Origin: Candidatus Intricatilinea gracilis
Lineage (GTDB): Bacteria; Pseudomonadota; Gammaproteobacteria; Burkholderiales; Burkholderiaceae_C
Assembly: GCA_016702605.1 (NCBI GenBank)
Contig: JADJDQ010000021.1
Location: 806,001-870,000, forward strand
Length of the DNA stretch: 64,000 nt
Direction: 5' to 3'
Shown here: in pieces, positions 26,148 through 36,144 of the stretch
Layout of the letters: the number at the start of each line of letters is the position of its first letter
How positions within the stretch are numbered: position 1 is the first letter of the stretch
Position numbers and translations under genes: made by a program
The notes under the pieces: model-generated
Databases searched by the model: none
The model's input: only the letters and a program-made list of their open reading frames with translations
Told to the model about the DNA's origin: nothing

Positions 26148-26215
26148 CTCGAGCGATGGGCGTGGTCTCTTGCGATCGCTCATCGACGAGCGCTCGCCGT
26201 GTGTGTCGAGCCCGG

Positions 26216-26704
26216 TCAGCTCAGGGCGATGAAACGGATCGCCAGTGAGAACGGGCCGGCCTGTCTGGCGGCAATCAAGAGCCCGACTTGGCGAATGTGT
26301 GTCGGGTCGAGCGGCGGCGCGGCAAGAACATCGCGTCCGCGCCAGGTGGGGCGAAAACCTGCCAGCGGCAGACGAAGTGTCTGCCAGCCATCTGTGGTCG
26401 GGGTGAAGCTGGCCTGGTAGTTCAGGCTGTCGACACCGTCGTCAGTCAGGAAGCTGATCTTGTACTGCTTGCCTGCGCCGCTTACGACGATCAGACAGGC
26501 GGTGGCTCCTGCTTGGCCGCGTGCGCCTGGACGTGATCGCACCGAGGCAAAGCCGCCGTTGTGCTGCAACGAGACATCACCTTCGAAGACTGCATGGCCC
26601 TGCGGGTCGAACCTCAGCCGGCTTTGCGAGATGCCACCCATGACGCGGTCGTCGATGGCGCGCCATGCGTCGGCAGCAAGGGGGTCGGTGAAATCGAAGA
26701 GCAT
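26216..26704 (-). CDS. CIA30 family protein
   Basis: The 162-residue protein matches the complex I intermediate-associated protein 30 (CIA30) domain: WRAIDDRVMGGISQSRL at the start, GFASVRS, QYKISFLTDDG, and the later WQTLRLPLAGFRPTWRG. In eukaryotes CIA30 assists complex I assembly; the bacterial members are galactose-binding-like beta sandwiches of unknown role. No signal peptide is present. It stands alone between the MerR gene and the CBS protein gene, 21 bp from the latter on the same strand. Confidence 0.82.
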   Translation of the reverse strand: MLFDFTDPLAADAWRAIDDRVMGGISQSRLRFDPQGHAVFEGDVSLQHNGGFASVRSRPGARGQAGATACLIVVSGAGKQYKISFLTDDGVDSLNYQASFTPTTDGWQTLRLPLAGFRPTWRGRDVLAAPPLDPTHIRQVGLLIAARQAGPFSLAIRFIALS

Positions 26705-26725
26705 CGATCGCCACGCTACACCGCA

Positions 26726-27148
26726 TCAGCGCAAGTTCGTGCGCCGGTTCGCCTCACACACGAAGTCTTCCAGCTCGGGGTCGAGTGCGTCGCGCGCGCT
26801 GACGATGCCGACCAGGCGGCCATCGTCCACGACCGGCACATGACGAAAGCCGTGGTCGTGCATGAGACCCAGTGCGTGCCCGAACGCCTGGTCGCACCCC
26901 ACGGTCGTGGGATCACGGGTCATCACTTCGTCGATCCGGGTGATGGTCGGGTCGCGGTCCGTGGCCATCACACGGGTGATGGCATCACATTCGGTGAAGA
27001 TGCCTGCAGCGCTCTGGCCGTCGACCACGATGACGGCGCTCACGCCGTGTTGCGCCATGAGTCTGGCAACCTCGCGGACCGTGGTCGACCCTGTGACGGT
27101 GACCAGCTGCTCGCGGCGCATCACCTGGCGGATGGACTGAGTGAACAT
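26726..27148 (-). CDS. CBS domain pair protein
   Basis: The 140-residue cytoplasmic protein consists of two CBS domains (about 8-60 and 73-127; VREVARLMAQHGVSAVIVVD and HDHGFRHVPVVDDGRLVGIVSARD are diagnostic). Such modules bind adenine nucleotides; no effector domain is attached. The ATG at 27146-27148 has a GGAGAACG ribosome site. The open frame extends upstream to 28330, but that is an artefact of a frameshift in the alcohol dehydrogenase gene, so this gene should not be read as a dehydrogenase-CBS fusion. Confidence 0.85.
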   Translation of the reverse strand: MFTQSIRQVMRREQLVTVTGSTTVREVARLMAQHGVSAVIVVDGQSAAGIFTECDAITRVMATDRDPTITRIDEVMTRDPTTVGCDQAFGHALGLMHDHGFRHVPVVDDGRLVGIVSARDALDPELEDFVCEANRRTNLR

Positions 27149-27282
27149 GATCGTTCTCCGGCTTGCCTGCGGTGCACACGATGACGGGTGAGCGACGATA
27201 GGCAATCGGGAAGGCTGCAAGATTGACTCGGCGCAAGGCTGGCCTTCGTGCAGGTGCACAGGGTCAGAGGTGCAGCCCAGGC

Positions 27283-28330
27283 TCAGGCGGCGCTGGCCTC
27301 GACGATCACCTTGAGCGCGCGGGTGTCCGCGGCCCTGGCAAAGGTGTCGTAGGCCTGCAGGATCTCGCTCATGTCGAAGTGGTGGGTGATCAGCTGGCGC
27401 GCATCGATGCGGCCCGAGTGCACCGTCTTGAGCAGCATCGGGATCGACCCGGTGTCGACCAGGGCGGTCGTGATCGTCACGTTGTGCGACCACAGGCGTT
27501 CCAGGTGCAGGTCGACCTTTGACACCGTGTACCCCCACGTTGGCGATGGTGCCGCCGGCGCCGACGATGTCCTGGCACAGGGCGAACGTGGCTGGCACGC
27601 CCACTGCCTCGATGGCCGTGTCGACGCCGCGCCCGTTGGTGAGCGCCATGATCCGGCTGGCCGCGTCGCCGATGCTGCTGTTGACCGTGGCCGTGGCGCC
27701 GAAACGTGTGGCCACCTCGAGGCGGTGGTCGTCCAGGTCGACCATGATGATGTCGGACGGCGCGTAGAACTGCGCCGTGAGCAGGGCGGCCAGCCCGATC
27801 GGCCCCGATCCGACGATGGCTACCGTGGAGCCGGGTCTGACCTTGCCGTTCAGCACACCACATTCGAAACCGGTGGGCAGGATGTCGCTGAGCATCACGA
27901 GCGCTTCTTCGTCGGCGCCCTCGGGTATCGGGTACAGGCTGGTGTCGGCATGCGGGATACGCACGAAGTCGGCCTGTGTGCCGTCGATGCTGTTGCCCAG
28001 GATCCAGCCGCCCGTGGTGCAGTGTGAATACATGCCCCTGCGGCAACAGTCGCAGCGCCCGCACGAGGTGATGCACGAGATCAACACATGGTCGCCGACC
28101 TTGAAGGTCGTGACACCCGGGCCCACGGCGTCGACGATGCCCACGCCCTCATGGCCCAGCACGGTGCCTGGCTTGCAGGTGGACACATCACCCTTGAGGA
28201 TGTGCAGATCGGTGCCACACAGTGTTGTCCGGGTGATCCGCACGATGGCGTCACCCAGCATGCTGATGACGGGTTTGGGCCGTTCTTCCAGGCTCTTCTG
28301 CCCGGGGCCGTGGTAGACAAGTGCTTTCAT
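27283..28330 (-). pseudogene. Zinc-dependent alcohol dehydrogenase, frameshifted
   Basis: This is a medium-chain, zinc-dependent dehydrogenase of normal length (348 residues once corrected). The catalytic-zinc GHEGVG motif, the four structural-zinc cysteines in SCGRCDCCRRGMYSHC and the Rossmann GSGPIG are intact. The frame breaks after GVHGV: removing one base from the T3 run at 27518-27520 (AAA on the coding strand) restores VKVDLHLERLWSHN and continues to the stop at 27283. As sequenced, the protein runs out of frame for over 100 residues and then into the CBS gene. It may be a sequencing error. Substrate is unknown; the family oxidises short-chain alcohols. Confidence 0.85.
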
Positions 28331-28455
28331 GGCTGCACCATGCCGGGTGGGGCATTGCCGGTCTGTGCGCTCGCGTACGTGGCTGGTCGGGCATGGGCAA
28401 GCACCCCGTGCCGGGCTGCCGATGCCGCCACCACAGGGCGACGAGGCGGGTGAGG

Positions 28456-29429
28456 TCAGGCCGCGTCACGCCGGTGCATGTCGGCCGCGCTGACTGTCGC
28501 AACAGCCTGGCGGATCTGCGCTTGCAGCGCATCGAGCATGGCGTAGCGGCGCCGGTACTGGGCCCGCTTGCGCGAGGGGATGTCGTCGCTGGCACGCTCG
28601 ATACGCGCGGGGCTCAGATCGAAGAAGTTCTCTTCCGCCGCCACGGCGTGGGCATCGAGCCAGGCACTGTCGTAACTCGAATGCACCTGCGGGCTCGAGC
28701 TGAAATACACATTGCTGCTGACACGCCCGGCGTTCGAGATGGCCAGGATGCGGGTCACGCCCAACTCGACACACAACATGCGAAACGCGTCGACCAACAA
28801 GTCGCGCGGGCGCAGGCCGAACATCCGGTGCGTCAGTCCGCGGTAGATCTCGAGGGCCGCGTCACTGTGCAGGCCTTGCAGTGCACCGATGTAGGCCACT
28901 CGGCCGATGCCCTGTTGCGACAGGGTGAACACCAGTGAGTACAGGCGTGTCTCGGCGCTGAACAGGCTGATGTTGACCTCGCCCTCGTGTTCATAACTGG
29001 CGGGCTTTTCAGGCGGATGTGCAGACCCTCGTCGGTGCAGCCGAGTTCGACCACCTCGTTGGCGGCAAAGCGCAGAAAGCCCAGCCGCCCGCCGAGCATG
29101 GCGTAGTGGCCGGCAATCACCTCGAGCTTGCGTGTGGCCGGCCAGTCGGCATTCAGATAAGGATGAACGACACAGTTCACCAGTGTGGGCCGGCGCAGCA
29201 GTGCTTCCTGCAAAGCGGCGTGACGCGGATTGCCGAACCAGTTGCGGAAAGTGTCCAGATGCGCGGTGCAACGCATGAAGTGAGTCGCGATCCGCACCCA
29301 GCCGATGGGTTTGGTGCCCGGTCGCACATAGGTCGATGCCTGCAGCAGCCGCTTCAATGCATCGAGTCGTCCGGACAGCTTCCGGGGTGGTGCAGTCACG
29401 TCGGTCCACTGCAGTTGTGCATGCCCCAT
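28456..29429 (-). pseudogene. DUF535 (VirK/YbjX) family protein, frameshifted
   Basis: The corrected protein is 324 residues and matches the DUF535/VirK/YbjX family: N-terminal helical part, then NCVVHPYLNADW, LGFLRFAANEV, the central FSAETRLYSLVFTL and GRVAYIGALQG segments and the C-terminal FRMLCVELGVTRILAISN region. The frame is broken near 29002-29004: one base appears to be missing from a short C run (GGG on the plus strand), after LHIRLKS. The start is the ATG at 29427-29429. Family members affect virulence and membrane stress in enterobacteria; the biochemical function is unknown. Whether the break is biological is unresolved. Confidence 0.78.
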
Positions 29430-29733
29430 GGCGCTCTCCGTTTGCGACCGAAGCATCCGACAGGTCTGCCTGATGGCAACAGACCCGCCAAGGTGCACAG
29501 TGGCCAGAGCAGGCAATCTAGCGAGGCCACATGGCCGAGTCTGTTGGGTGGCGAACCAAGTCCACCCATCCAGGGGGCAAATCCGTGAGGCAATGATCTG
29601 GTCGGTGCCGTACAGACGGCGCGTCGGCCCGGCGGGCACAGTGATGTTCGTCTGGTCATCTGTCCATGGTTGTGCTGCAGACCCGCAGCCGACCCACTGC
29701 AGGTCGATGCAGACGACTATGCGAGGCACCACC
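29430..29733. other. 304-bp divergent intergenic region
   Basis: This lies between the minus-strand DUF535 gene and the plus-strand DUF2384-like gene. I see no convincing promoter pair, terminator or repeat; open frames crossing it have no family resemblance. Confidence 0.45.
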
Positions 29734-30255
29734 ATGTACCAGCTCGTTGCCAAATTGCCCCAGGTGAGTCTGGGGCGTCCTGCCCGGCACACAGGCCTGT
29801 TCGGCCCCGAGTCCGCGGGCGCCAGACACATTGCCGGCCATGGCCATCATGGTGCCGAGGCGGCCACGATGTTTGCCGCCATGGGCAAGGCCTTTCGGCC
29901 CAGTGGTGGCATGGCTCGGGGCGAAGACCTGGTGCACACGATGGCTGCACATCGGCACGGCGACTATGCCAGCCTCGCACGCCAGATCGTCGAGCACGAC
30001 GTGTTGTGCTTCGACTGGGACGCGAGCTACTGGCTGCCGATGTTCCAGTTCGACATGCACGACCTGTCGGTGCGTCGCGACCTCTTGCCGGTGTTCTGGG
30101 AACTGCACCACGACTGTGACGGCTGGGCGCTGGCGAGCTGGTTCGCCCGACCCCATGCCGCCCTGCACGGGCGAGTACCGGTCGACCTGCTCGACAGCGA
30201 GCTGGCTGCCGTGCTCGCAGCCGCCGGCGCCAGTCGTCGAATCGAGACGAGCTGA
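29734..30255 (+). CDS. Hypothetical protein with DUF2384-like C-terminus
   Basis: The 173-residue protein is not firmly recognised. Its C-terminal third (SWFARPHAALHGRVPVDLLDSEL and following) resembles the C-terminal domain of MbcA/ParS/Xre antitoxins (DUF2384), where a W...P...L.G..P.DLL pattern is typical. The middle part has DWDASYWLPMFQFD. The N-terminal 50 residues are Gly/His/Ala-rich. No RES-domain or other toxin gene is adjacent, so a toxin-antitoxin role is not supported by context. The ATG at 29734 has GAGG 7 bp upstream; an ATG at 29719 is the alternative. Confidence 0.55.
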   Translation: MYQLVAKLPQVSLGRPARHTGLFGPESAGARHIAGHGHHGAEAATMFAAMGKAFRPSGGMARGEDLVHTMAAHRHGDYASLARQIVEHDVLCFDWDASYWLPMFQFDMHDLSVRRDLLPVFWELHHDCDGWALASWFARPHAALHGRVPVDLLDSELAAVLAAAGASRRIETS

Positions 30256-30718
30256 ATCTGGGCAGCTTCGCTGGATCTACCCTGGCAAGTGCCGTCCAAG
30301 CAGAACCGCAGCCGTCTTGCCTTCGCTCATCCCGCCGCAGGATGTCGAAACAGGCCCGGTACCACTACCGGTCTACCTGAACGAGCCTTCTACCGAGTTT
30401 TGTCCGGTACCGCTCAGATACTCCCATCGACCGAGTCGATGGAATACCCGAGTAATCCTATGCCCTTCAAGACCTGAGTTTTTGGCGGCGCAGGGGCAAA
30501 TCCACGACCAAATCGACTGATTTCCCCTGGACGTCACGCGGTATTTACCGGGCGTTACCTCGCCAAAACCATACAAAAAACCTCGATTCACTCTGCTAAG
30601 TGGTACAACGTACAGACGGAAGGACGCACCTACAACGTGCTCCTTCGTGATCGGCGCGGCCAACACACACCCAAAAGGTTTGCCGCGAAGAGATCCTAGC
30701 TACGAGGAAGTACCCCAT
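30256..30718 (+). promoter_or_regulatory. 463-bp leader region of the glucanase/exopolysaccharide locus
   Basis: This is a non-coding stretch with lower GC than its flanks. It contains an 8-bp-arm dyad CCATCGAC/GTCGATGG at 30424-30442, a longer stem (CAGGGG-AAATC with GATTT-CCCCTG) at 30491-30529 and two CCGGTACC elements near 30356-30412. These are candidate operator or terminator structures ahead of the secreted glucanase gene. A GAGGAAG ribosome site lies at 30704-30710. Confidence 0.45.
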
Positions 30719-32866
30719 ATGTTGATATCGATGTTCTCGAAAGCCTGCCGTGTGCTGATGCCGGCGCTGTTGGCTGCATTTGCTTCACAGGCCCTTGCTG
30801 CGGGGTATTACACCCAGGGCGGCAAGATTTACGACGCCAGCAAGCAGGAAATCCAGCTGCGCGGCATCAGCCACTACGGTTTCAACGCGTTGATCCTGCA
30901 ACCGCAGTTCCTGTGGGCCATGGGATGGAAACAGCAGATCGCCCAGATCAAGAGCCTGGGCTTCAACGCAGTGCGCCTGCCGTTTGTCCCCGATACCCTG
31001 TACACCACCACCACCGTCGACAAGCTGGAGTTACATCGACGCCAATCTCAACCCTGATCTGATCGGCAAGACGCCCTTGCAGGCCATGGACCTGTGGATG
31101 GCCGAGGCCGAGCGTCAAGGTTTGTATGTCCTGCTCGATTTTCACAGTGTGTCGATGCAGCGCCAATACCCGACCTGGTTTGTTTCCAATCCGGCCGACT
31201 TCGGCCTGATCTACAACAAACAGGCCTATACCGCAGATAACTGGCGGCGTGACCTGGTGTTGGTCGCCAAGCGTTATGCGCATTTGCCGCATTACCTTGG
31301 TATCGACATCTACAACGAGCCGAACGGGGTGGTGCGGTGGAGCACGGGTGACGCCAACATGACGGACCCGAACAACTTCTGGAAACCGGCGGTGGAAGCT
31401 GCCTCGGCGGCAGTATTGGCGGCCAATCCGAATCTGTTGATCTTTGTCCAGGGCATTAACGGCAACTTCGACAACGTCGAGAACACCAATATCCCGATGA
31501 ACTGGGGCGAAGACTTTCAGCCGCAGGCCTACCAGCCCCTCAAGGTAGCCACCGGCAAACTGGTGCTGACGCCGCACACCTATGGCCCGGATGTTTTCCA
31601 GAAAAGCAGCTTCACTGCCGCCAACTACCCGGCGAACCTTCCGGCACAGTGGGATGCCTTGTTCGGCAAGTTCGCCCAGACGATCCCGGTGGTGGTGGGT
31701 GAGTGGGGTGGCAAATACGGCAACGGTACTGGCGGCCAAGCCGATGCGGTCTGGCAGAACGCCTTTGTCGACTACTCGATCAGCCGGGGCATGCGCAGCA
31801 GTTTCTACTGGTGTTACACACCCAACAGCGGCGACACGGGGGCATCCTTGACGACAACCTTGTTGTTCGCCAGGACAAACTTGCCTTGCTGAAGAAACAC
31901 TGGGGCGCTCCGCCGGTCATTGGAGCAACGACTCCAGTGACTGCGCCACCGGTCGCCGCAGCCCCGGGAGTCACTGCACCCGTAGTTCCAGCGCCGGTCG
32001 CCACCGCGCCCGTCGTCACTCCGCCGGTCGTCAGCGCGCCCATCGTCACTCCGCCCGTGGTTTCCGCTCCGCCCAGTCCCACCACACCTGGGGTGCCGGC
32101 AGGCAGTTATGCCCAGCCGGGCATCATGAGTTTCGCGCCCGGCAGTGGCCCCGCGGGTACGGTGGTCACGCTGTACGGCAGTGGTTTCACCGGACTGAAT
32201 CTGGCCTGGATCGGTGCAGCGCATAACGGCACGGTCAAGGTCGTCAGTGATACCCAGGTTCAAGTCACGGTTCCGGTCGGCGCGACGACGGGTGCCATCG
32301 GCATCTTCAATCCAACCCGGACGGCTTTCACAGCCAATGCCTTCACCGTCACCACCGGCGCAGCGGCCACTGCGCAGCAAGTTGTGCAGAGTTTCAGTCC
32401 GGCATCCGGCCCGATCGGCACCGTCGTCACCATCAATGGCAGTGGCTTCACGGGTTCCAATCTGGCATGGATCGGCGCGGCGCGTGGCGCCGCCGTCAAG
32501 GTGATCAGTGACAAACAGGTGCAGGTCACCGTTCCGGCTGGGGCAACCACCGGTGCGATCGGGGTATTCAATCCGGCGCATGCGGTATTTACCGCCACTG
32601 TGTTCAGCGTGACGACGGCTCAGCAACAAGGTATCCAAAACTTCTCCCCCACGTCTGGCCCGGTCGGCACGGTGGTGACCGTGAACGGTACCGGGTTCGC
32701 CGGCACAAACGTGGCGTGGGCAGGCGCAGCACACAACGCCGGTGTCAAGGTGTTGAGCGACAAACAACTCCAGGTGACGATACCGACAGGCGCAACCACA
32801 GGCGCCATCGGCATCTTCAACTCGAAGTTTGCTGCATTCACGGCTAGCGCCTTTCAGGTGCGGTAA
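30719..32866 (+). pseudogene. Secreted GH5 glucanase with three TIG/IPT repeats (two frameshifts)
   Basis: Corrected, this encodes about 715 residues: signal peptide (cleavage near ASQALAA), a GH5 catalytic domain (acid/base Glu in DIYNEPNG, nucleophile Glu in VVVGEWGG), a Pro/Val/Thr-rich linker (about residues 400-465) and three immunoglobulin-like TIG/IPT repeats. It would hydrolyse beta-1,4-glucan or a related polysaccharide outside the inner membrane. Two frame breaks occur: one surplus G at 31027-31028 (VDKL then SYIDANLN) and one missing G in the G run at 31838-31842 (NSGDTG then GILDDNLVV). The ATG at 30719 has GAGGAAG 8 bp upstream. Both indels are of the kind seen in sequencing errors. 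Confidence 0.85.
32104..32863 (+). repeat. Three tandem TIG/IPT domain repeats in the GH5 glucanase
   Basis: Three copies of an approximately 84-residue unit (about 250 bp each) begin near 32113, 32379 and 32627. Each has the pattern SF(A/S)P-SGP-GTVVT-GSGF-W-GAA, then VQVTVP-GATTGAIG(I/V)FN and FTA. The repeats are very similar to each other, which suggests recent internal duplication; they probably bind polysaccharide or space the catalytic domain. Confidence 0.85.
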
Positions 32867-33045
32867 CTGGTGGTCGAGCGGGCAAGCCGGGAAGGGATAC
32901 CCCGACTTTCCTCTCGAAGTTGCACTGCGTCGGTGCGCCAGCCCACATAGTTGACTGTTCGTCGGAGTTATGTTCAGTACCGCACGGACTCGTCCGGGGT
33001 GCTGCGCTTAATTTGCGAGGTTGTACCCTCGCCTCCGGAGCCACC

Positions 33046-34197
33046 ATGCGCCTGATACCGCACCGACTTACCGCCAGCCAGTTTGTCGTACTTGCTTGCT
33101 GGACTCTCGCCAGTCCCGTCGTTCATGCCCAGGCTAAACCCGTCTGGCCACAGTGGGATGACTTCGCTGCACGGTTCATGCAGGCCGATGGACGAGTCGT
33201 CGACATTACCTTCGATCGCAAGAGCACGTCCGAAGGGCAGTCCTATGCCCTGTTTCTGGCATTGGTTGCCAATCGTCGCCAGCAATTCGACCTGATCCTG
33301 ACATGGACATCCGACAACCTGGCTGACGGACAACTCGGCAACAGATTACCCGCCTGGCTGTGGGGATTACGCGAAGACGGTAGCTGGGGCGTGAAGGACC
33401 AGAACGCCGCGTCCGACGCGGATCTCTGGATCGCCTACTCCTTGTTCGAGGCAGCACGTCTTTGGAAATCGCCTGGTTACGCGCGCACCGCCCACCAACT
33501 GCTGGCGCTGATCCGTTCGAGTGAAATTGCCGACTCTGGCCGTGCCGGACCTGTGTTGCTGCCTGCACCGGTTGGTTTCAAGCTCGACGGTGATCGATAT
33601 CGCATCGACCCGAGTTATCTACCCGGCTTCATGTTCCGCTATTTCGCAGGTATCGACCCGAAAGGGCCGTGGCAATCGGTCTGGGACGCCTATATTCGCA
33701 TGGCGCCGAAGGTCTTCAGCAAGGGAATTGCCCCCGATCTGTATGTGGTGGATGCCGCGGGCACGGTGTCGCCCGACAGCGAACGTGAGCCATCGGGCAG
33801 TTATGACGCCATCCGCGTCTATCTCTGGGCCGGCATGTCCGGTCCGACTGATGCTGCCCTGATCACACTGCTCGAACCCTACGGGGATCTGGTTCGCAAA
33901 CGGGGGACACCACCGGAAAAGGTCAATCCGGTGACCGGATTGGCTATTGTCTCGGACTACTCACCGATCGGTTACTCGGGCGCCCTGTTGCCGTTTTTGC
34001 ACGCGACTGGTGGCAAGGCGACCCTCGAGCGGCAACTCGAACGCATCCGCAAGGACGCCGCCAACCCTGCCCATGCCAAGGTCAGCAACTATTTCGATCA
34101 GGTGCTGATCCTGTTTGGCAAGGGCTGGCTCGACGGGCATTACCGGTTCGACGAACTGGGCAGGCTTCACCCCAGATGGTCGAGCGGTCCGAGTTAG
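33046..34197 (+). CDS. bcsZ: GH8 endoglucanase, BcsZ-like
   Basis: The 383-residue secreted enzyme has a signal peptide (VVLACWTLASPVVHA) and a glycoside hydrolase family 8 domain. The proton donor Glu lies in STSEGQSYALF and the conserved Asp in SDADLWIAYSLFEA; DPSYLPGFMFRYF is also typical of bacterial cellulose-operon endoglucanases (BcsZ/CMCax). No cellulose synthase genes are present; instead it lies in an exopolysaccharide locus, so it may trim that polymer. The start ATG at 33046 follows CCGGAG; a longer frame from 32920 lacks a signal peptide. The stop overlaps that of the convergent gene by 3 bp. Confidence 0.88.
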   Translation: MRLIPHRLTASQFVVLACWTLASPVVHAQAKPVWPQWDDFAARFMQADGRVVDITFDRKSTSEGQSYALFLALVANRRQQFDLILTWTSDNLADGQLGNRLPAWLWGLREDGSWGVKDQNAASDADLWIAYSLFEAARLWKSPGYARTAHQLLALIRSSEIADSGRAGPVLLPAPVGFKLDGDRYRIDPSYLPGFMFRYFAGIDPKGPWQSVWDAYIRMAPKVFSKGIAPDLYVVDAAGTVSPDSEREPSGSYDAIRVYLWAGMSGPTDAALITLLEPYGDLVRKRGTPPEKVNPVTGLAIVSDYSPIGYSGALLPFLHATGGKATLERQLERIRKDAANPAHAKVSNYFDQVLILFGKGWLDGHYRFDELGRLHPRWSSGPS

Positions 34198-36009
34198 TTG
34201 CGCTGGTGGGGCAGGTCGGGTGGGCCTGCCTTGTCTCTCAGCACGACATCGGCATGGCGCAGTACACCAAACACCCGCGGGCCACGCACCAGGTACCGCC
34301 CGGCCATACGCCTGGGTGCTTGCAACAGGCGATATGACCATTCCATGCCGGCACGTTGCAGCCACAAGGGCGCACGTTTTTCACCGCCGGTCAGAAAGTT
34401 GATCGATGCGCCGACACAGCGTCAAACCACGCGCCAGGCCGCGGTACTTGAGCATGCGGGCGATCGTCTCCTGCTGTGGCGCGCCAACCGCCAGCAGGCA
34501 GAACCTGAACGGGCTGTGGTTTTCGATGAATTCCAGGCAGGCCTGTACCTCGGCGGGTTTGTGGATGAACCCCATGGGTGGATTGAAGTGGGCCAGATTG
34601 CGTAGCCCGAACCTGGCGATCAGTTTCTCGGCCTGTGCGGGTGTGCCACCAATCAAGACCACGCCGTCGTCTGGGGCAATGACCTCGGTGAACAGTTTGT
34701 CGGTCAGGTCACTACCGGTGCAGACGGGCAGCGTCAACCCTTTGCTGAGCTTCATTACGTGTGAGAGAAAGCGGCTGTCGAGCAGCACAAAATCAGCATC
34801 GGCATACGAGGCGCGAAAGTTCGCATCTTCCTTCAGGCGGATCATGTGATCGGCGTTGGGCGTCACCACATAGCCAAAACGATTGGTGCCAAACCCCGCC
34901 GCCAGCTGCGTGAAACTCGTCAGATCGTGGTTGTCGAAATTCAGTCGCAGTCGCGCGACTCCGGATCGCCGAGGCACCGGAGTCACAACACCGGCTGTGC
35001 GGGCAGGTGGCGCGGCAGCAAATGCCATGAAAGCAGCGGCAGGCAACATCGCCAGGGTCACGATCCATCGCGGCAGCAAGTCTTCACTGGTCCGGATCCA
35101 GTTGCTCCAGCGCCCGGCGGGCTGGCCTGACAACAGGCTCACTGCCATGTTGTTGCCCACATAGGCAATGGCGCGAGGTTGCAGGGGCAGCCCGATCGTC
35201 TGCGGGCACAGGGCAATCGGCACGGCCAGGGCCTTGAGTCGCTGTACGGCTTCCTGCACTGTGAATTTGGCGCTGGCCGGCACCGTCAGCACAATCCAGT
35301 CGATCCGACGTACCTTGCCGATGTCGAGCAGTTGGGATATCGACCTGACGGCCAGGGTCGAACCAGACGTCACCGCAGCAGCGTTGTCGTCGAATATGCC
35401 GAGTATCTCGATGCTGTTTGGGCGGCATTTCCGCAACTGCCTGACCAGCCGATCGGCCACCGGCCCGGCTCCAACCACGGCGACCACTTCGGTCAACAAC
35501 CCTTGGCGCTGCAGACCAAGCAAGACCTTCGCAAGCATCAGCCGCATGCTGGTTGTCGACACAAATGCCGCAGTAAACCAGACCACCAGTGTGTCGGCAG
35601 GCAGGTCGTCCCAGAAGTTGCTCGTGACGCCCAGCAGCAATATACCCAGGACAAACGCCGTGAAACGCAGGGTGTGTGCTCGGGTCAGCATGGCAAACGT
35701 GCCGCTACTTGCATTGGTTGCGAAGCCGACATCATGGAAGGCGAATGCTGCGAGTATCGATACCACCAATCCGAGCGGCCCGACGGCGCCGTCGAGATGT
35801 GCTTCAGCCCCAGTTGTGCTGGTCCACCACGAGTAGGCCAGAACGGACAGCGGCACCCCCACCAGAAGGCAGACGACATCGAGCAGCCATATCAGTTCAC
35901 CCAGCACGGGTGCTGCACCAAAACTCGCCCAGCGCCTGCGTGCACGTGTCGGCGGAGCGCCGGAAACCTCTTCGAATTGACCGGCATAGTCATCGTTCAA
36001 AAGATTCAT
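34194..36009 (-). pseudogene. CoA-binding/WcaJ-N domain fused to WecG/TagA/CpsF glycosyltransferase (frameshift near C-terminus)
   Basis: The corrected protein is about 605 residues. The N-terminal 330 residues are membrane helices (four, about 35-150) plus a nucleotide-binding-like domain (VVAVVGAGPVADRLVRQL at about 175), closely similar to the WcaJ-type enzyme next door. Residues 345-600 are a WecG/TagA/CpsF (GT26) glycosyltransferase: NFDNHDLTSF, VTPNADHMIRL, VLLIGGTPAQAEKL, AVGAPQQE, then GLTLCVGASINFLTG and an Arg-rich membrane-binding tail. The PF02397 sugar-transferase domain expected after this N-terminal half is absent. A shift at 34413-34419 (two bases lost from a CA repeat, or one gained) truncates the tail; the uncorrected stop is at 34381-34383. 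It probably adds the second sugar to a lipid-linked primer. Confidence 0.78.
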
Positions 36010-36144
36010 GGTGGTCTCACTCGGGCACGATCAGATGATCGGTGACCGCAGGGTTGGCTAATTGACAGGGCCCGCGACGGCTCGCGGCGTCGCACCGTTG
36101 CGTGTCGGGTCTGTCCTCCACGGGTGGTGCTGGCAATACAGCAA

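Noticed and set aside
26726..28330. 534-residue alcohol dehydrogenase-CBS fusion protein
   Set aside because: Created by a one-base frameshift; the true dehydrogenase C-terminus is in another frame and the CBS gene has its own start and ribosome site.
31820..31845. Programmed frameshifting in the GH5 gene
   Set aside because: No slippery heptamer with stimulating structure is apparent, and unrelated neighbouring genes have the same type of indel.
30984..31892. GH5 domain as a separate gene starting at 30984
   Set aside because: It lacks a signal peptide and start signals, and the missing N-terminal part is upstream in another frame, so it is a fragment of the 30719-32866 gene.
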